Below, in pieces: positions 43,403 to 53,352 of a stretch of 64,000 nt of DNA. Under the pieces are notes generated by a model, which was given only the letters and a program-made list of their open reading frames with translations, ran no database searches and was not told the DNA's origin. This stretch comes from Comamonas sp. SCN 65-56 (lineage in GTDB: Bacteria > Pseudomonadota > Gammaproteobacteria > Burkholderiales > Burkholderiaceae_C): positions 60,899 through 124,898 of the forward strand of contig NZ_MEDS01000007.1 of the NCBI RefSeq assembly GCF_001724135.1, given 5' to 3'. The translations under genes and the position numbers were made by a program. Positions within the stretch are counted from its first letter, which is position 1; the number at the start of each line of letters is the position of its first letter.

Positions 43403-44278
43403 ATGAGGCAAGCGATAGCGGTGGGGTTGTGGGCGGTAGTGCTGGGGGTGGCGCTGGTGTTGCCGGGGTGCGGCACCTCTGTCAACCAGGCGCCGGTCGA
43501 AAGCCGCGGCACCGCTGCGACGGGTGCCGCCGATCCGTCCCAGACAGCGGCCACGGCAGCACCAGCCACTGCGCCGTTGCCGGGGGCGGAGAACGCCGGC
43601 AAGCCGGGCTATTACACCGTCAAGCCCGGGGACACGTTGATCCGCATCGGACTCGACCATGGGCAAGCCTGGAAGGACATCGCCCGGTGGAACCAGCTGG
43701 ACAACCCCAACGTCATCGAAGTCGGGCAGGTGTTGCGCGTGGTGCCGCCCGACAGTGCGACGGCGGCAGCTGCAGTGGCTGCTGACAAGGGGGTGGTGAC
43801 GCGCCCGGTGGCCAGCAATGGCACCGCCGGTCCTGCGCCTGCGCCGACTGTCGTGGCTGCTGCGCCCAATCCTCCTGCTGCCGCTGCGGCGGTGCCGACC
43901 GCGCCCAGTGGGGCCATTGCGTTTGCCTGGCCTGCGTCGGGGACGGTACTGACCGGTTTTGACGAGGCGCGCAACAAGGGAGTGGATATCGGGGGCAAGG
44001 CGGGCGATCCGGTGCTGGCTGCGGCTGATGGGAGGGTGGTCTATGCCGGTGCCGGCCTGCGCGGCTATGGCAATCTCATCATCCTGCAGCACAACAAGAC
44101 GTTTCTGACGGCCTATGCGCACAACCAGAAGCTGCTGGTCAAGGAGGATCAGACGGTGCAGCGTGGCCAGAAAATTGCCGAAATGGGCAGCTCGGATGCC
44201 GATCGCGTAAAGCTGCATTTCGAGATCCGCCGCGAAGGCAAACCGGTGGATCCCTTGAAATACCTGCCTGCGCGGTGA
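43403..44278 (+). CDS. nlpD: NlpD-like lipoprotein: LysM plus degenerate M23 domain
   Basis: A 291-aa outer-membrane lipoprotein with lipobox VLPGC (Cys23). The LysM peptidoglycan-binding domain YYTVKPGDTLIRIGLDHGQA follows, then a Pro/Ala linker and a C-terminal LytM/M23 domain. In active M23 peptidases the zinc is held by H-x3-D and H-x-H; here the first His is Asn (NKGVDI) and the second motif is KLHFEIR, so the zinc site is broken. That is the pattern of NlpD/EnvC, which activate amidases such as AmiC at septation. It lies 22 bases after pcm; its stop overlaps the rluD start. rpoS, the usual next gene, is absent. Confidence 0.92.
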   Translation: MRQAIAVGLWAVVLGVALVLPGCGTSVNQAPVESRGTAATGAADPSQTAATAAPATAPLPGAENAGKPGYYTVKPGDTLIRIGLDHGQAWKDIARWNQLDNPNVIEVGQVLRVVPPDSATAAAAVAADKGVVTRPVASNGTAGPAPAPTVVAAAPNPPAAAAAVPTAPSGAIAFAWPASGTVLTGFDEARNKGVDIGGKAGDPVLAAADGRVVYAGAGLRGYGNLIILQHNKTFLTAYAHNQKLLVKEDQTVQRGQKIAEMGSSDADRVKLHFEIRREGKPVDPLKYLPAR

Positions 44279-45273
44279 AGCCAGCAGCCTTGCCAGCAGA
44301 GGATTCGGGCGAATTTCAGCCGCTGGAAGATCAGGCTGAATGGGAGCAGCGCCGCGCCACGGTGTCCGCTGAGGTGCACGGCTGGCGTCTGGACAAGGCG
44401 CTGGCGCATCTGGTGCCGGAGTTCTCTCGAAGCTACCTGCAGCAACTGCTGGAGCAGGGTGCCATAACGCTCAACGGTGCGCTGAACGTCAAGGCTGCGC
44501 ACAAGGTCGGCATTGGCGATGTGCTGCTGGTGCAGATGCGCCCCACCGAGCAAAGCCAGGCGTTTCGCCCGGAAACGATGGCGCTCGATATCGTTTACGA
44601 GGACGCACATATTCTGGTGGTGAACAAGCCTGTCGGGCTGGTGGTGCATCCTGCTGCCGGGCACTGGAGCGGTACCTTGCTCAATGGTTTGCTCGGGCGC
44701 GACGCTGTGGCGGCGCAATTGCCGCGTGCCGGTATCGTGCACCGGCTGGACAAGAACACCAGCGGGCTCATGGTTGTGGCCCGCACCCGCATGGCGATGG
44801 ATGCCTTGACGCGCGCGATCGCAGCGCGCGAGGTGGGGCGCAAATACCTGGCCCTTGCCTGGGGGCGCTGGGAGCCGGGCGCAACGCGCTGTATTGAGGC
44901 CGCCATTGGGCGCGATCCGCGCAACCGGTTGCGCATGGCGGTGGTCGACCTTGCTCTGCATGCGGGCAAGAGCGCGCGCACGGATGTGCAGGCGCTGGCC
45001 AGCGACGGGCGCACCACGCTGCTGCGCTGCACCCTGCACACGGGCCGCACGCACCAGATTCGGGTGCACCTTGCCTTCATTGGCCACCCTCTGGTCAGTG
45101 ATGGGCTGTACGGTGGCGCCTCGGCTGGCGGGTTGGAGAGGCAGGCCTTGCATGCCTATTCGCTGGCGCTGGTCCATCCTGCCACGGGTGAGGGGATGGC
45201 GTGGCAATCCCCGCTGCCGCAGGATATGTCTGACGCGCTTGACCATTGGGGCATGCACTACAATGAGGCATAG
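44275..45273 (+). CDS. rluD: 23S rRNA pseudouridine synthase RluD-type
   Basis: A 332-aa pseudouridine synthase of the RluA/RluC/RluD group. It has an N-terminal S4 RNA-binding domain (WRLDKALAHLVPEFSRSYLQ) and the catalytic motif HRLDKNTSGL with Asp159, plus HTGRTHQIRVHLAFIGHP near the C-terminus. The S4 domain and size suit RluD, which modifies helix 69 of 23S rRNA. It starts with GTG at 44275, overlapping the nlpD stop codon by 4 bases; no later ATG retains the S4 domain, so GTG is accepted. Confidence 0.92.
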   Translation: MKPAALPAEDSGEFQPLEDQAEWEQRRATVSAEVHGWRLDKALAHLVPEFSRSYLQQLLEQGAITLNGALNVKAAHKVGIGDVLLVQMRPTEQSQAFRPETMALDIVYEDAHILVVNKPVGLVVHPAAGHWSGTLLNGLLGRDAVAAQLPRAGIVHRLDKNTSGLMVVARTRMAMDALTRAIAAREVGRKYLALAWGRWEPGATRCIEAAIGRDPRNRLRMAVVDLALHAGKSARTDVQALASDGRTTLLRCTLHTGRTHQIRVHLAFIGHPLVSDGLYGGASAGGLERQALHAYSLALVHPATGEGMAWQSPLPQDMSDALDHWGMHYNEA

Positions 45274-45277
45274 AGTG

Positions 45278-45302
45278 CTGCCGCCGTTTCTTCAGGCGGC
45301 AG
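45278..45302 (+). other. Stem-loop after rluD
   Basis: CTGCCGCC / GGCGGCAG with a 9-base loop just after the rluD stop. No T-run follows, so it may be a weak or Rho-assisted terminator or just an RNA-stabilising hairpin. The rest of the 160-base gap before scpB shows nothing clear. Confidence 0.4.
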
Positions 45303-45433
45303 TGGCATGAAGGCGCAGCGGTATGCCGCTGTCAGCGCCTCATGGTGCTTCTGAATGAAGCCAAGTCCCATCCAATTGCAACGGTTTGACGGGTCTCGTC
45401 GCCAACGCGGCGGTCGGTCGCACATGCCAGGCC

Positions 45434-46075
45434 ATGAATACGGTAGACGCCAGAAAGGTACTGGAGACTGCGTTGATCTGCGCGGCGCAGCCGCTCACGT
45501 TGCGCGAGCTGCGTGCGCTGTTCGATGATGCGCTGGGTGCTGATACCGTGAAGCTGTTGCTTTTGCAGCTGCAGGACGCATGGAGCCAGCGTGGTGTGGA
45601 ATTGGTACAAGTGGCTTCCGGTTGGCGTTTTCAGAGTCGCCCGCAGATGCGGCCCTACCTGGATCGGCTGGTGCCGGAGAAACCAGTGCGCTACAGCCGG
45701 GCGACACTGGAGACGCTGGCCATCATCGCGCATCGTCAGCCAGTGACGCGCGGTGATATCGAGGACATACGCGGCGTCACCATCAACAGCCAGATTTTGA
45801 AACAGCTCGAAGACCGGGGCTGGATTGAGGCGGTGGGGCACCGGGAAACCGTGGGCCGCCCGACCCTGTTTGCGACCACGCGGCAGTTTCTTGATGATCT
45901 GGGGCTGGCTTCGCTGACAGACCTGCCGCCATTGCAGGAGCGCGCGCTCGGCCAGGGTGAGGATTCGCACAGGCCGATGCCCCAGGTGACTTTGCCGCTG
46001 CCAGTGCAGGAAGTGAACGGCGTTGAAACGGGGTACGAACCCGTGGGAAGTGATGATGAACGAAGAACCGATTGA
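45434..46075 (+). CDS. scpB: Segregation and condensation protein B (ScpB)
   Basis: A 213-aa winged-helix kleisin-associated protein that works with SMC and ScpA in chromosome organisation. It carries [20 protein letters not shown] at the start and the family motif [19 protein letters not shown], followed by [15 protein letters not shown]. The ATG at 45434 is used; an in-frame TTG at 45386 would add 16 unconserved residues. scpA is not adjacent. Its end overlaps the start of rluB by 20 bases, a coupling seen in many bacteria. Confidence 0.93.
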   Translation: MNTVDARKVLETALICAAQPLTLRELRALFDDALGADTVKLLLLQLQDAWSQRGVELVQVASGWRFQSRPQMRPYLDRLVPEKPVRYSRATLETLAIIAHRQPVTRGDIEDIRGVTINSQILKQLEDRGWIEAVGHRETVGRPTLFATTRQFLDDLGLASLTDLPPLQERALGQGEDSHRPMPQVTLPLPVQEVNGVETGYEPVGSDDERRTD

Positions 46076-47279
46076 AATGCCGGCCGAACCGGCAGCGCCA
46101 GCCACTGACGCCAAGCAGACACCGCAGCCGGACGCCGAGCCAAGGAGTCGCGGACCGCGCAGGCGCGGCATGCGCAGGCTTTCGGAGGACGGCTCGCCGC
46201 GCCCGCGGGCCGAGCCGCCGCCGCGCGAGCAGGTCTATGCGTTCGCCGATGTCGTCGCCGGCCAGCTCGATGAGGACGAGAACAATGCCGAACTGGCGCC
46301 GCCCAAGCGCGTGCTGCAACCACTGCCAGAGACCCCCAAGCTGCACAAGGTGCTGGCACAGGCCGGGATGGGTTCGCGCCTGGAGATGGAGCAGCTCATC
46401 CTGGAAGGGCGCATCTCGGTCAACAACGAGCCTGCGCACATTGGGCAGCGGGTGCAGTTCGGTGATCAGGTCAAGGTCAATGGCAAGCCCATCCGCTTTC
46501 GCATCGAGCCGCCCGCTGCGCGCGTGCTGGCCTACCACAAGCCCGCCGGCGAAGTGGTGACGATGGACGATCCGGAGAACCGGCCGACGGTGTTCCGCAA
46601 GCTGCCCCGGCTGCCGCAGGGCAAGTGGCAATCCGTGGGACGGCTGGACTTGAATACCGAAGGCTTGCTGCTGTTCACCAGCTCTGGCGATCTGGCCAAC
46701 CGCCTGATGCACCCGCGATTCGGCATGGAGCGCGAATATGCGGTCCGCGTGCTTGGCGCCCTGAGCAACGAGGAGAAGCAGCAGTTGCTCGATGGCGTCA
46801 CGCTCGACGATGGGGTGGCGGCGTTTGGCGCCATTGAGGATGGCGGAGGCGAAGGCGCGAACTGCTGGTACCGCGTCACGATCGCGGAAGGGCGCAATCG
46901 GGAGGTTCGACGCATGATTGAAGCCGTCGGCCATGCCGTAAGCCGCTTGATCCGCATCCGCTACGGAGCGATGGTGCTGCCGCGCGGACTCAAGCGCGGC
47001 ACCTGGATGGAGCTGGATGAGCGCGACATCCGGGCGTTGACACAGGCCGCGGGCATGCCGCAGGTTGCTGCCGCGCGCGGTGAGCGCAAGTCCGGTGGCG
47101 GGCAAGCCAATGGCCGCAGAGGATCGGGCAAAAAAGCCCAGGGGCCTGGCCGCGACAGCGGTACTGCGCAGCCGGATCCGATGAAAACGTCCGTGGGCTA
47201 CATCGGTGCCGACAGCTTTGCGCGCCAGCGCCGCGAACGACAAAACCCCGGGCCGCGCCGCTCCGGTCGGCGCTTCTGA
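46056..47279 (+). CDS. rluB: 23S rRNA pseudouridine synthase RluB-type with long tails
   Basis: A 407-aa protein of the RsuA/RluB/E/F group. The core has an S4 domain ([20 protein letters not shown], about 95-140) and the catalytic [16 protein letters not shown] with Asp198, matching RluB (U2605 of 23S rRNA in E. coli, 291 aa). It carries an 85-residue acidic/Pro-rich N-terminal tail and a ~70-residue basic, Gly/Arg/Gln-rich C-terminal tail, both probably disordered and perhaps RNA-binding. Two ATGs are adjacent (46053, 46056); the second has better spacing from GGGAAG. Confidence 0.9.
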   Translation: MNEEPIEMPAEPAAPATDAKQTPQPDAEPRSRGPRRRGMRRLSEDGSPRPRAEPPPREQVYAFADVVAGQLDEDENNAELAPPKRVLQPLPETPKLHKVLAQAGMGSRLEMEQLILEGRISVNNEPAHIGQRVQFGDQVKVNGKPIRFRIEPPAARVLAYHKPAGEVVTMDDPENRPTVFRKLPRLPQGKWQSVGRLDLNTEGLLLFTSSGDLANRLMHPRFGMEREYAVRVLGALSNEEKQQLLDGVTLDDGVAAFGAIEDGGGEGANCWYRVTIAEGRNREVRRMIEAVGHAVSRLIRIRYGAMVLPRGLKRGTWMELDERDIRALTQAAGMPQVAAARGERKSGGGQANGRRGSGKKAQGPGRDSGTAQPDPMKTSVGYIGADSFARQRRERQNPGPRRSGRRF

Positions 47280-47353
47280 AGGAACATCGTAAAATCAACG
47301 GCTTTGCGTACTGCGCGAAACCACACTTTCATTGCACTCAGGAACATACAACC

Positions 47354-47779
47354 ATGGCCATTGAACGCACCCTCTCCATCATCAAACCGGATGCCGTTGC
47401 CAAGAACGTGATTGGCCAGATTTACGCCCGCTTTGAAGCGGCAGGCCTGAAGGTGGCTGCCGCGCGCATGATTCACCTCTCGCGCGCCCAGGCCGAGCAG
47501 TTTTATGCGGTACACAAAGAGCGCCCGTTTTTCAAGGATCTGGTGGATTTCATGATTTCAGGCCCGGTCATGGTGCAGGTGCTTGAAGGCGAAAATGCCG
47601 TCCTCAAGAACCGCGAGCTCATGGGTGCGACCGATCCCAAGAAGGCCGCGGCCGGCACGATTCGCGCTGATTTCGCCGACAGCATCGATGCCAATGCAGT
47701 GCATGGCTCCGATGCCGCCGAGACCGCCGCTGTGGAAGTGGCATTTTTCTTCCCCGGCTGGGCCGTTTACGCGCGCTGA
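47354..47779 (+). CDS. ndk: Nucleoside diphosphate kinase
   Basis: Balances nucleoside triphosphate pools through a phospho-His intermediate. The 141-aa protein begins [18 protein letters not shown] and has the active-site [10 protein letters not shown] with His117. Length matches the family. The 74 bases upstream contain a TAAAAT box that may serve as a -10. rlmN follows 48 bases later, the same order as in many beta- and gammaproteobacteria. Confidence 0.97.
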   Translation: MAIERTLSIIKPDAVAKNVIGQIYARFEAAGLKVAAARMIHLSRAQAEQFYAVHKERPFFKDLVDFMISGPVMVQVLEGENAVLKNRELMGATDPKKAAAGTIRADFADSIDANAVHGSDAAETAAVEVAFFFPGWAVYAR

Positions 47780-47827
47780 GCGCTGCGCCGCTGCCTCTGC
47801 GCTCAGAGGGGCGGCGCGGGTGAGACC

Positions 47828-48946
47828 ATGCTGACCAATCTCCTCGACCTCGACAGAGATGCGCTCGTGGCGTTTTGCGGCGGGTTGGGGGAAAAACCGT
47901 TTCGTGCAACGCAATTGTTTCGCTGGATCCACCAGCGTGGTGTGCAGGATTTCGACCAGATGACCGATCTGGCGAAGTCCTTGCGTGAAAAGCTCAAGGA
48001 TTGCGCCTATATCGTTGCGCCGCCGGTGGCAAAAGAGCATGTCTCTGCCGACGGAACCGTCAAATGGCTGTTTGACGTTGGCCGCAGCAACGCGATCGAG
48101 ACCGTCTTCATTCCCGAGGATGACAGGGGCACGCTGTGTGTCTCGAGCCAGGCGGGCTGCGCGGTTGGCTGTCGTTTTTGCTCCACCGGCCACCAGGGCT
48201 TCAGCCGGCATTTGACGGCTGGCGAGATCGTCGGGCAACTCTGGTGGGCCGAGCACGCGTTGCGCAAGCGCCTGGGGTCGCAGGAGCGGGTGATTACGAA
48301 CGTGGTGTTCATGGGCATGGGCGAGCCCATGCACAACTACCCGGCGCTGGTGCCGGCACTGCGCACCATGCTCGATGATCATGCCTATGGTCTGTCGCGC
48401 CGGCGAGTGACGGTGTCCACATCGGGTGTCGTGCCGATGATTGACCGGCTGGCGGCAGACTGCCCGGTGGCGTTGGCGATCTCGCTCCACGCTCCGGGTG
48501 ATGCGTTGCGTGACACCCTGGTGCCGCTCAACCGCAAATACCCGCTGGCAGAGCTGATGGGCGCTGCCCGGCGGTATCTGGATGCGGCCCCGCGTGATTT
48601 CATCACCTTCGAATACTGCATGCTCGATGGCGTCAACGACCAGCCGGAGCATGCGCGGCAATTGATCGAACTGATCCATGACAAGCGCTGGGCAGGGCTG
48701 TCCTGCAAGCTCAACCTGATCCCGTTCAATCCGTTCCCGCAGTCCGGCCTGCGGCGATCGCCCGATGCGGCCATCGCTGCATTTGCCAAGGTGCTGCTGG
48801 ATGCAGGTATCGTCACCACCGTGCGCAAGACGCGCGGCGATGACATCGATGCCGCCTGTGGTCAGCTGGCCGGAGAAGTGCAGGATCGCACGCGTGTGAA
48901 TGAACGCATGGCCAAGCTGCGCGTGAGTGCGCCACAGGCCACATGA
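47828..48946 (+). CDS. rlmN: Dual-specificity RNA methyltransferase RlmN
   Basis: Radical-SAM enzyme that methylates C2 of A2503 in 23S rRNA and A37 in certain tRNAs. The 372-aa protein has the cluster motif C-x3-C-x2-C as Cys111, Cys115 and Cys118 ([14 protein letters not shown]), the [12 protein letters not shown] motif, and the C-terminal methyl-carrying Cys in [11 protein letters not shown]. The start [13 protein letters not shown] is typical. It is followed by pilF. Confidence 0.96.
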   Translation: MLTNLLDLDRDALVAFCGGLGEKPFRATQLFRWIHQRGVQDFDQMTDLAKSLREKLKDCAYIVAPPVAKEHVSADGTVKWLFDVGRSNAIETVFIPEDDRGTLCVSSQAGCAVGCRFCSTGHQGFSRHLTAGEIVGQLWWAEHALRKRLGSQERVITNVVFMGMGEPMHNYPALVPALRTMLDDHAYGLSRRRVTVSTSGVVPMIDRLAADCPVALAISLHAPGDALRDTLVPLNRKYPLAELMGAARRYLDAAPRDFITFEYCMLDGVNDQPEHARQLIELIHDKRWAGLSCKLNLIPFNPFPQSGLRRSPDAAIAAFAKVLLDAGIVTTVRKTRGDDIDAACGQLAGEVQDRTRVNERMAKLRVSAPQAT

Positions 48947-48978
48947 TGAATGGGCATGTCGTGACGAAAGGGGCGAGC

Positions 48979-49797
48979 ATGGTGTGGAACCGTTGGTTCA
49001 GAGGTCGGTCGCCCAGGTGGTTGGCAGCCATGCTGCTGGGCACGGCACTGCTGGTTTTGCAAGGCTGCGCGCACCAGCCGCCGCCGGACGATGGCCATGC
49101 CGCAGTGGGCACGGAGAACCCGGACGCGCGCAAGCGGGCGCATATCCGTTTGGAGCTGGCGGCGAACTATCTGCAACTGGGCAAGACGGATGTGGCGCTG
49201 GAAGAGACACGCCAGGCGTTGGCGGCAGACCCCGGCTATGCCGATGCCTACCACATGCGCGGCCTGGTTTATATGGCCATGCAGGACTGGACCAAGGCGC
49301 AGGCCAGCTTGCAGCGCGCGCGCGAGCTCAAGCCCAACGACGCGGACATCCTGCACAACTTTGGCTGGCTGCAATGCCAGCAGCAGCACTGGGACGAGGC
49401 CGACGTCTTGTTCAAGCAAGCGCTCGCCGTTCCCGGCTATGCATCGAGAACCAAGACGCAAACGGCGCAGGGCATCTGCTATGAACGCGCAGGGCACTTG
49501 AAATTGGCGGAGCAGACATTGCTGCACGCCTATGAGTTCGATGCGCGCAACCCTGCGGTCGGCTACCACTTGGCGTCGGTGATCTTTGCCCAGGGCGATG
49601 CCCAGCGGGCGCAGTTCTACATCCGGCGTGTCAACAATGGCGAGTTCTCCGATGCGGCTTCGCTGTGGCTGGGCATCAAGGTGGAGCGTGCGCTCAAGGA
49701 TGGCCAGGCGATGAGTCAGCTGGGTGAGCAATTGCACCGGCGCTACCCCGAATCCAAAGAAGCCTTGGCCTTGAGCCGAGGGGCGTTTGATGAGTGA
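48979..49797 (+). CDS. pilF: Type IV pilus biogenesis/stability lipoprotein PilW (PilF), TPR protein
   Basis: About 272 aa, all TPR repeats after a lipobox (LVLQGC, Cys30 from this start). Units include ARKRAHIRLELAANYLQLGK, AYHMRGLVYMAMQDWTKA and ILHNFGWLQCQQQHWDEA. The family (PilF in Pseudomonas, PilW in Neisseria) is the pilotin that helps secretin PilQ reach and multimerise in the outer membrane. The ATG at 48979 was chosen because AAAGGGG lies just upstream; an ATG at 48943 overlapping the rlmN stop has no ribosome site. Located between rlmN and rodZ as is usual. Confidence 0.92.
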   Translation: MVWNRWFRGRSPRWLAAMLLGTALLVLQGCAHQPPPDDGHAAVGTENPDARKRAHIRLELAANYLQLGKTDVALEETRQALAADPGYADAYHMRGLVYMAMQDWTKAQASLQRARELKPNDADILHNFGWLQCQQQHWDEADVLFKQALAVPGYASRTKTQTAQGICYERAGHLKLAEQTLLHAYEFDARNPAVGYHLASVIFAQGDAQRAQFYIRRVNNGEFSDAASLWLGIKVERALKDGQAMSQLGEQLHRRYPESKEALALSRGAFDE

Positions 49798-50683
49798 CGC
49801 TGCCAATATTGCTTCGCAAGAGTCGGCGGCAGCCAGCGGGACGGCACCGAATGCCACGACGGCTGGCAGGCTGATTGCGGCTCGGCGTGTACAGGCGGGC
49901 ATGCACCTCGCGGCGGTTGCTGCAACGCTGAAGGTGCCGATGCACAGACTGGAAGCACTGGAGGCCGATCGCTACGATGCGTTTCCGGATACGGTGTTCC
50001 TGCGTGCGCTGGCGTCCAGTGTCTGCAGGGTACTCAAGAGCGATCCGGCGCCGGTTTTGGCCCTGTTGCCGCAGCTTCCGCCGGCAGCGCTCGAGAGCCG
50101 GCCCGATCTGAATGCTCGCTTCAAGGAGGGTACTGCCGCAGGGGGCGGTGCCAGCAGCCTGCCAATGTCTCGCGCGATGGCGTTCACGGTGATCGTTCTG
50201 CTGGCGGCTGCACTGGTATTGGCGTTCTTGCCACGCGATGGCGCGCAGGTGCCACAGCCTGAGCCAGATTCGGCAGAGCCGTTGCAGGCGCCTGCGAACG
50301 CAGTGTCCGTCCCAGCTCCAGCGCCTGAAGAAAACGAGGCGCCAGCGGCGGAAGCTGCCGCATCGGCTCCAGTCGCCGCTTCGCAGGACATTGCGCAAGC
50401 GCAGCCGGCGGCAACGCAGGTGGATGCGCCAGCCAATGTCGCGCCGGACGCACCGCTGGTCATTCAGGCGCGCGACCAGACCTGGGTGCAGGTGCGCGAT
50501 GCCTCGGGCGCCGTCATGGTGGAAAAAACCTTGCAGAAAGGCGACAAGTTCGCTGCCCAAGGCGCCGGCCCGTGGTCGGTGGTCGTCGGACGTGCGGATG
50601 CCGCCGATGTCGTGGTGCGCGGGCAAGCTATGGATTTGATGGGCATCGCACGCAGTAATGTTGCGCGGTTCGAGGTGAAATGA
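49790..50683 (+). CDS. rodZ: RodZ-like cytoskeletal/shape protein
   Basis: A 297-aa bitopic membrane protein. The N-terminus has a cytoplasmic helix-turn-helix of the HTH_25 type (GRLIAARRVQAGMHLAAVAA ... RYDAFPDTVFLRALASSVCR, about 27-90), followed by one transmembrane segment (AMAFTVIVLLAAALVLAFLP, about 128-147), a Pro/Ala-rich periplasmic linker and the C-terminal DUF4115 domain (ARDQTWVQVRDASGAVMVEK). RodZ links MreB filaments to the membrane and sets rod shape. It overlaps pilF by 8 bases. Its TGA is immediately followed by the ispG ATG. Confidence 0.9.
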   Translation: MSDAANIASQESAAASGTAPNATTAGRLIAARRVQAGMHLAAVAATLKVPMHRLEALEADRYDAFPDTVFLRALASSVCRVLKSDPAPVLALLPQLPPAALESRPDLNARFKEGTAAGGGASSLPMSRAMAFTVIVLLAAALVLAFLPRDGAQVPQPEPDSAEPLQAPANAVSVPAPAPEENEAPAAEAAASAPVAASQDIAQAQPAATQVDAPANVAPDAPLVIQARDQTWVQVRDASGAVMVEKTLQKGDKFAAQGAGPWSVVVGRADAADVVVRGQAMDLMGIARSNVARFEVK

Positions 50684-51970
50684 ATGTTGATGGTTGATGG
50701 GAATGCACCGATTGCGCTGGTGGCACCGGCACAGCGCCGCTCGCGCCAGGCGCGTGTAGCGTGGGGTGATGCAGTGGTTACGGTGGGGGGCGATGCGCCG
50801 GTGCGCGTGCAGTCCATGACCAATACGGATACGACGGATGTCAAGGCCACGGTCGTCCAGGTGCGGCAGCTGGCGCAGGCAGGATCCGAGTTGGTGCGCA
50901 TCACGGTGAACACACCCGAGGCCGCTGCGGCTGTGCCGCTGATTCGCGAGCGGCTGGACCAGATGGGTGAATCGGTGCCGCTGGTCGGCGATTTCCATTA
51001 CAACGGCCACCGTCTGCTGACGGATTTCCCGGAGTGCGCCCGCACGCTTTCCAAATACCGCATCAACCCCGGCAATGTGGGCAAGGGCGACAAGCACGAC
51101 AAGCAGTTTGCGCAAATGATCGAGGCGGCGTTGCGCTGGGACAAGCCGGTGCGTATCGGCGTCAATTGGGGCAGCCTCGATCAGGAGCTGCTGACCGGGC
51201 TGATGGATGAAAACGGGATGCGCCCCGAGCCCTGGGATGCGCGCCAGGTGATGTATGAAGCCCTGGTGCGCTCGGCGATTTCATCGGCCAGGCGAGCGGA
51301 GGAGCTGGGCATGCGGGGCGAGCAGATCATCCTCTCGTGCAAGGTCAGCGGCGTGCAGGACTTGATCGCCGTCTATCGGGGACTGGCGCAACGCTGTGAT
51401 TACGCATTGCATCTGGGTCTGACGGAAGCGGGCATGGGTGCGAAGGGCATCGTGGCCTCGACAGCGGCGATGGCGCAGCTGTTGCAGGAGGGTATCGGCG
51501 ACACCATCCGCGTCTCGCTGACGCCCAAGCCGGGTGAGCCGCGCACGCAAGAGGTCCTGGTGGCGACCGAAATCCTGCAATCACTGGGTCTGCGGGCGTT
51601 TGCGCCCAGTGTCACCGCCTGCCCCGGTTGCGGGCGTACCACCAGCACCACGTTCCAGGAGCTTGCCAAGCAGATTGACGACTACCTGCGCGCGCAGATG
51701 CCCGTCTGGCGCTCGCAATACCCCGGCGTGGAGCAGCTGCGCGTGGCAGTGATGGGCTGCATTGTCAATGGCCCGGGCGAGAGCAAGCATGCGGATATCG
51801 GCATCAGCCTGCCGGGTACGGGCGAGGCCCCGGTGGCGCCGGTGTATGTCGACGGACAGAAGGCCGCGACCCTGCGCGGCGAGCGCATCGCCAGTGAATT
51901 CCAGGAGCTGGTCGAAGGCTACGTGAAGCAGCGTTTCGGGCTCAAGGCTGGCGCTGCGGCGATCTCGTAA
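50684..51970 (+). CDS. ispG: 4-hydroxy-3-methylbut-2-enyl diphosphate synthase (flavodoxin), IspG/GcpE
   Basis: Iron-sulfur enzyme of the non-mevalonate isoprenoid pathway that converts MEcPP to HMBPP. The 428-aa protein has [11 protein letters not shown] in the N-terminal TIM barrel and cluster Cys residues in [10 protein letters not shown] and [19 protein letters not shown]. It includes the beta/proteobacterial form of the barrel ([12 protein letters not shown]). The start is immediate after rodZ with no spacer; a second in-frame ATG lies 6 bases downstream. Confidence 0.96.
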   Translation: MLMVDGNAPIALVAPAQRRSRQARVAWGDAVVTVGGDAPVRVQSMTNTDTTDVKATVVQVRQLAQAGSELVRITVNTPEAAAAVPLIRERLDQMGESVPLVGDFHYNGHRLLTDFPECARTLSKYRINPGNVGKGDKHDKQFAQMIEAALRWDKPVRIGVNWGSLDQELLTGLMDENGMRPEPWDARQVMYEALVRSAISSARRAEELGMRGEQIILSCKVSGVQDLIAVYRGLAQRCDYALHLGLTEAGMGAKGIVASTAAMAQLLQEGIGDTIRVSLTPKPGEPRTQEVLVATEILQSLGLRAFAPSVTACPGCGRTTSTTFQELAKQIDDYLRAQMPVWRSQYPGVEQLRVAVMGCIVNGPGESKHADIGISLPGTGEAPVAPVYVDGQKAATLRGERIASEFQELVEGYVKQRFGLKAGAAAIS

Positions 51971-52036
51971 ATTACTATGAAAATAAGAGCTTTACACGCA
52001 TGTACAGCATGCGCTAGAGGCATTTTTGATTTGAAT
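51971..52036 (+). repeat. Copy E of the dispersed repeat, upstream of hisS
   Basis: Occupies the gap between ispG and hisS: an ACTATGAAAATAAGAGCTTT left part, then GCATGCGCTAGAGGC and an AT-rich tail TTTTTGATTTGAA. The right half is the best-preserved in the window. Confidence 0.6.
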
Positions 52037-52047
52037 TTTTGAAGTAC

Positions 52048-53337
52048 ATGCAAAGACTGGCTGCCATCAAAGGCATGAACGACATCCTGCCGCCCGATTC
52101 CGCCCGTTGGGAGTGGCTGGAGGCCGTGGTGCGCTCCCTCATGCAGCGCTATGCCTACCGCGCGATCCGCACGCCCATCGTCGAGCCGACGGCGCTTTTC
52201 GTGCGCGGGCTTGGTGAAGTGACCGATATCGTCGAGAAGGAGATGTATTCCTTCGAAGACAGGCTCAATGGCGAACAGCTCACTTTGCGCCCTGAGGCCA
52301 CGGCAGGCGTGGTGCGGGCGGCGGTGGAGCATTCCCTGCTGCATGATGGCGGCAAGCGCCTGTATTACCTGGGGCCGATGTTCCGCCATGAGCGCCCGCA
52401 GCGCGGCCGTTATCGGCAGTTTCACCAGATTGGCGTGGAAGCACTGGGCTTTGCCGGTGCCGAGATGGACGCCGAGGTGATTTTGCTCGCCCACGCGTTG
52501 TGGGCCGAGCTGGGTCTTGCCCATGTGCGGCTGGAGCTCAACAGCCTGGGCCAGCCCGAGGAGCGCAAGGCGCATCGCGCGGCGCTGATTGCGTATTTCG
52601 AGCGGCATGCCGATCTGTTGGATGAGGATGCACGGCGGCGCCTGCACACCAACCCGCTGCGCATCCTGGATACCAAGAACCCGGCGATGCAGGCCATGGT
52701 GGAGGCTGCGCCCCAGTTGATGGACTACCTCGGCGATGCCTCGCGTGCGCATCTGCAGGCGGTGCAGCGCATCCTCGATGCCGCGGGTGTTGCATGGCGC
52801 ATCAACCCGCGGCTGGTGCGCGGCATGGATTACTACAACCTCACGGTTTTTGAGTTCGTCACCGACCAGCTCGGGTCGCAAGGCACGATTTGCGGTGGCG
52901 GCCGTTACGACTACCTGATCGAGCAGATGGGTGGCAAGGCAGCGCCCGCGGTCGGCTGGGCGCTGGGCGTGGAGCGCGTGCTCGAGCTGCTCAAGGAGCA
53001 GGAACTGGCCGTGCCGGCCATCGCGCCGGATGCCTATGCCGTGGTGCCGGATGCTAGTGCGCTGCCGGTGGCAATGGCCACGCTGCAGCAATTGCGTGCC
53101 CAGGGCGTTGCTGTGCAAATGCACAGCGCTGCAGGCACTGTGCAGGGCATGGGCAGCATGAAGGCGCAATTCAAGAAGGCGGATGGCAGCGGCGCGCGCT
53201 ACGCTCTCGTTTTCGGAGTGGATGAGCTGCAGGCAGGCATGGTGTCCGTCAAGCCGTTGCGTGATGCGGGAGAGCAGGTGCGGCAACCGCTGACCGAGGT
53301 CGCACGCTGGGCCGCCAGCCTACAATCCGCGCGCTGA
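52048..53337 (+). CDS. hisS: Histidyl-tRNA synthetase
   Basis: Class II aminoacyl-tRNA synthetase of 429 aa. Motif 1 region follows [12 protein letters not shown]; motif 2 is [20 protein letters not shown]; the histidine-specific loops are [15 protein letters not shown] and GGGRYDYL; motif 3 is [13 protein letters not shown]-terminal anticodon-binding domain follows. The ATG at 52048 is used; a TTG 9 bases upstream is in frame. It is preceded by a dispersed repeat and has no strong Shine-Dalgarno. yfgM follows after 15 bases. Confidence 0.96.
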   Translation: MQRLAAIKGMNDILPPDSARWEWLEAVVRSLMQRYAYRAIRTPIVEPTALFVRGLGEVTDIVEKEMYSFEDRLNGEQLTLRPEATAGVVRAAVEHSLLHDGGKRLYYLGPMFRHERPQRGRYRQFHQIGVEALGFAGAEMDAEVILLAHALWAELGLAHVRLELNSLGQPEERKAHRAALIAYFERHADLLDEDARRRLHTNPLRILDTKNPAMQAMVEAAPQLMDYLGDASRAHLQAVQRILDAAGVAWRINPRLVRGMDYYNLTVFEFVTDQLGSQGTICGGGRYDYLIEQMGGKAAPAVGWALGVERVLELLKEQELAVPAIAPDAYAVVPDASALPVAMATLQQLRAQGVAVQMHSAAGTVQGMGSMKAQFKKADGSGARYALVFGVDELQAGMVSVKPLRDAGEQVRQPLTEVARWAASLQSAR

Positions 53338-53352
53338 ACGAAGGACTCACAC

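Noticed and set aside
52039..52047. TTG start for hisS
   Set aside because: It adds three unconserved residues and has no ribosome site; the ATG at 52048 gives the normal N-terminus.
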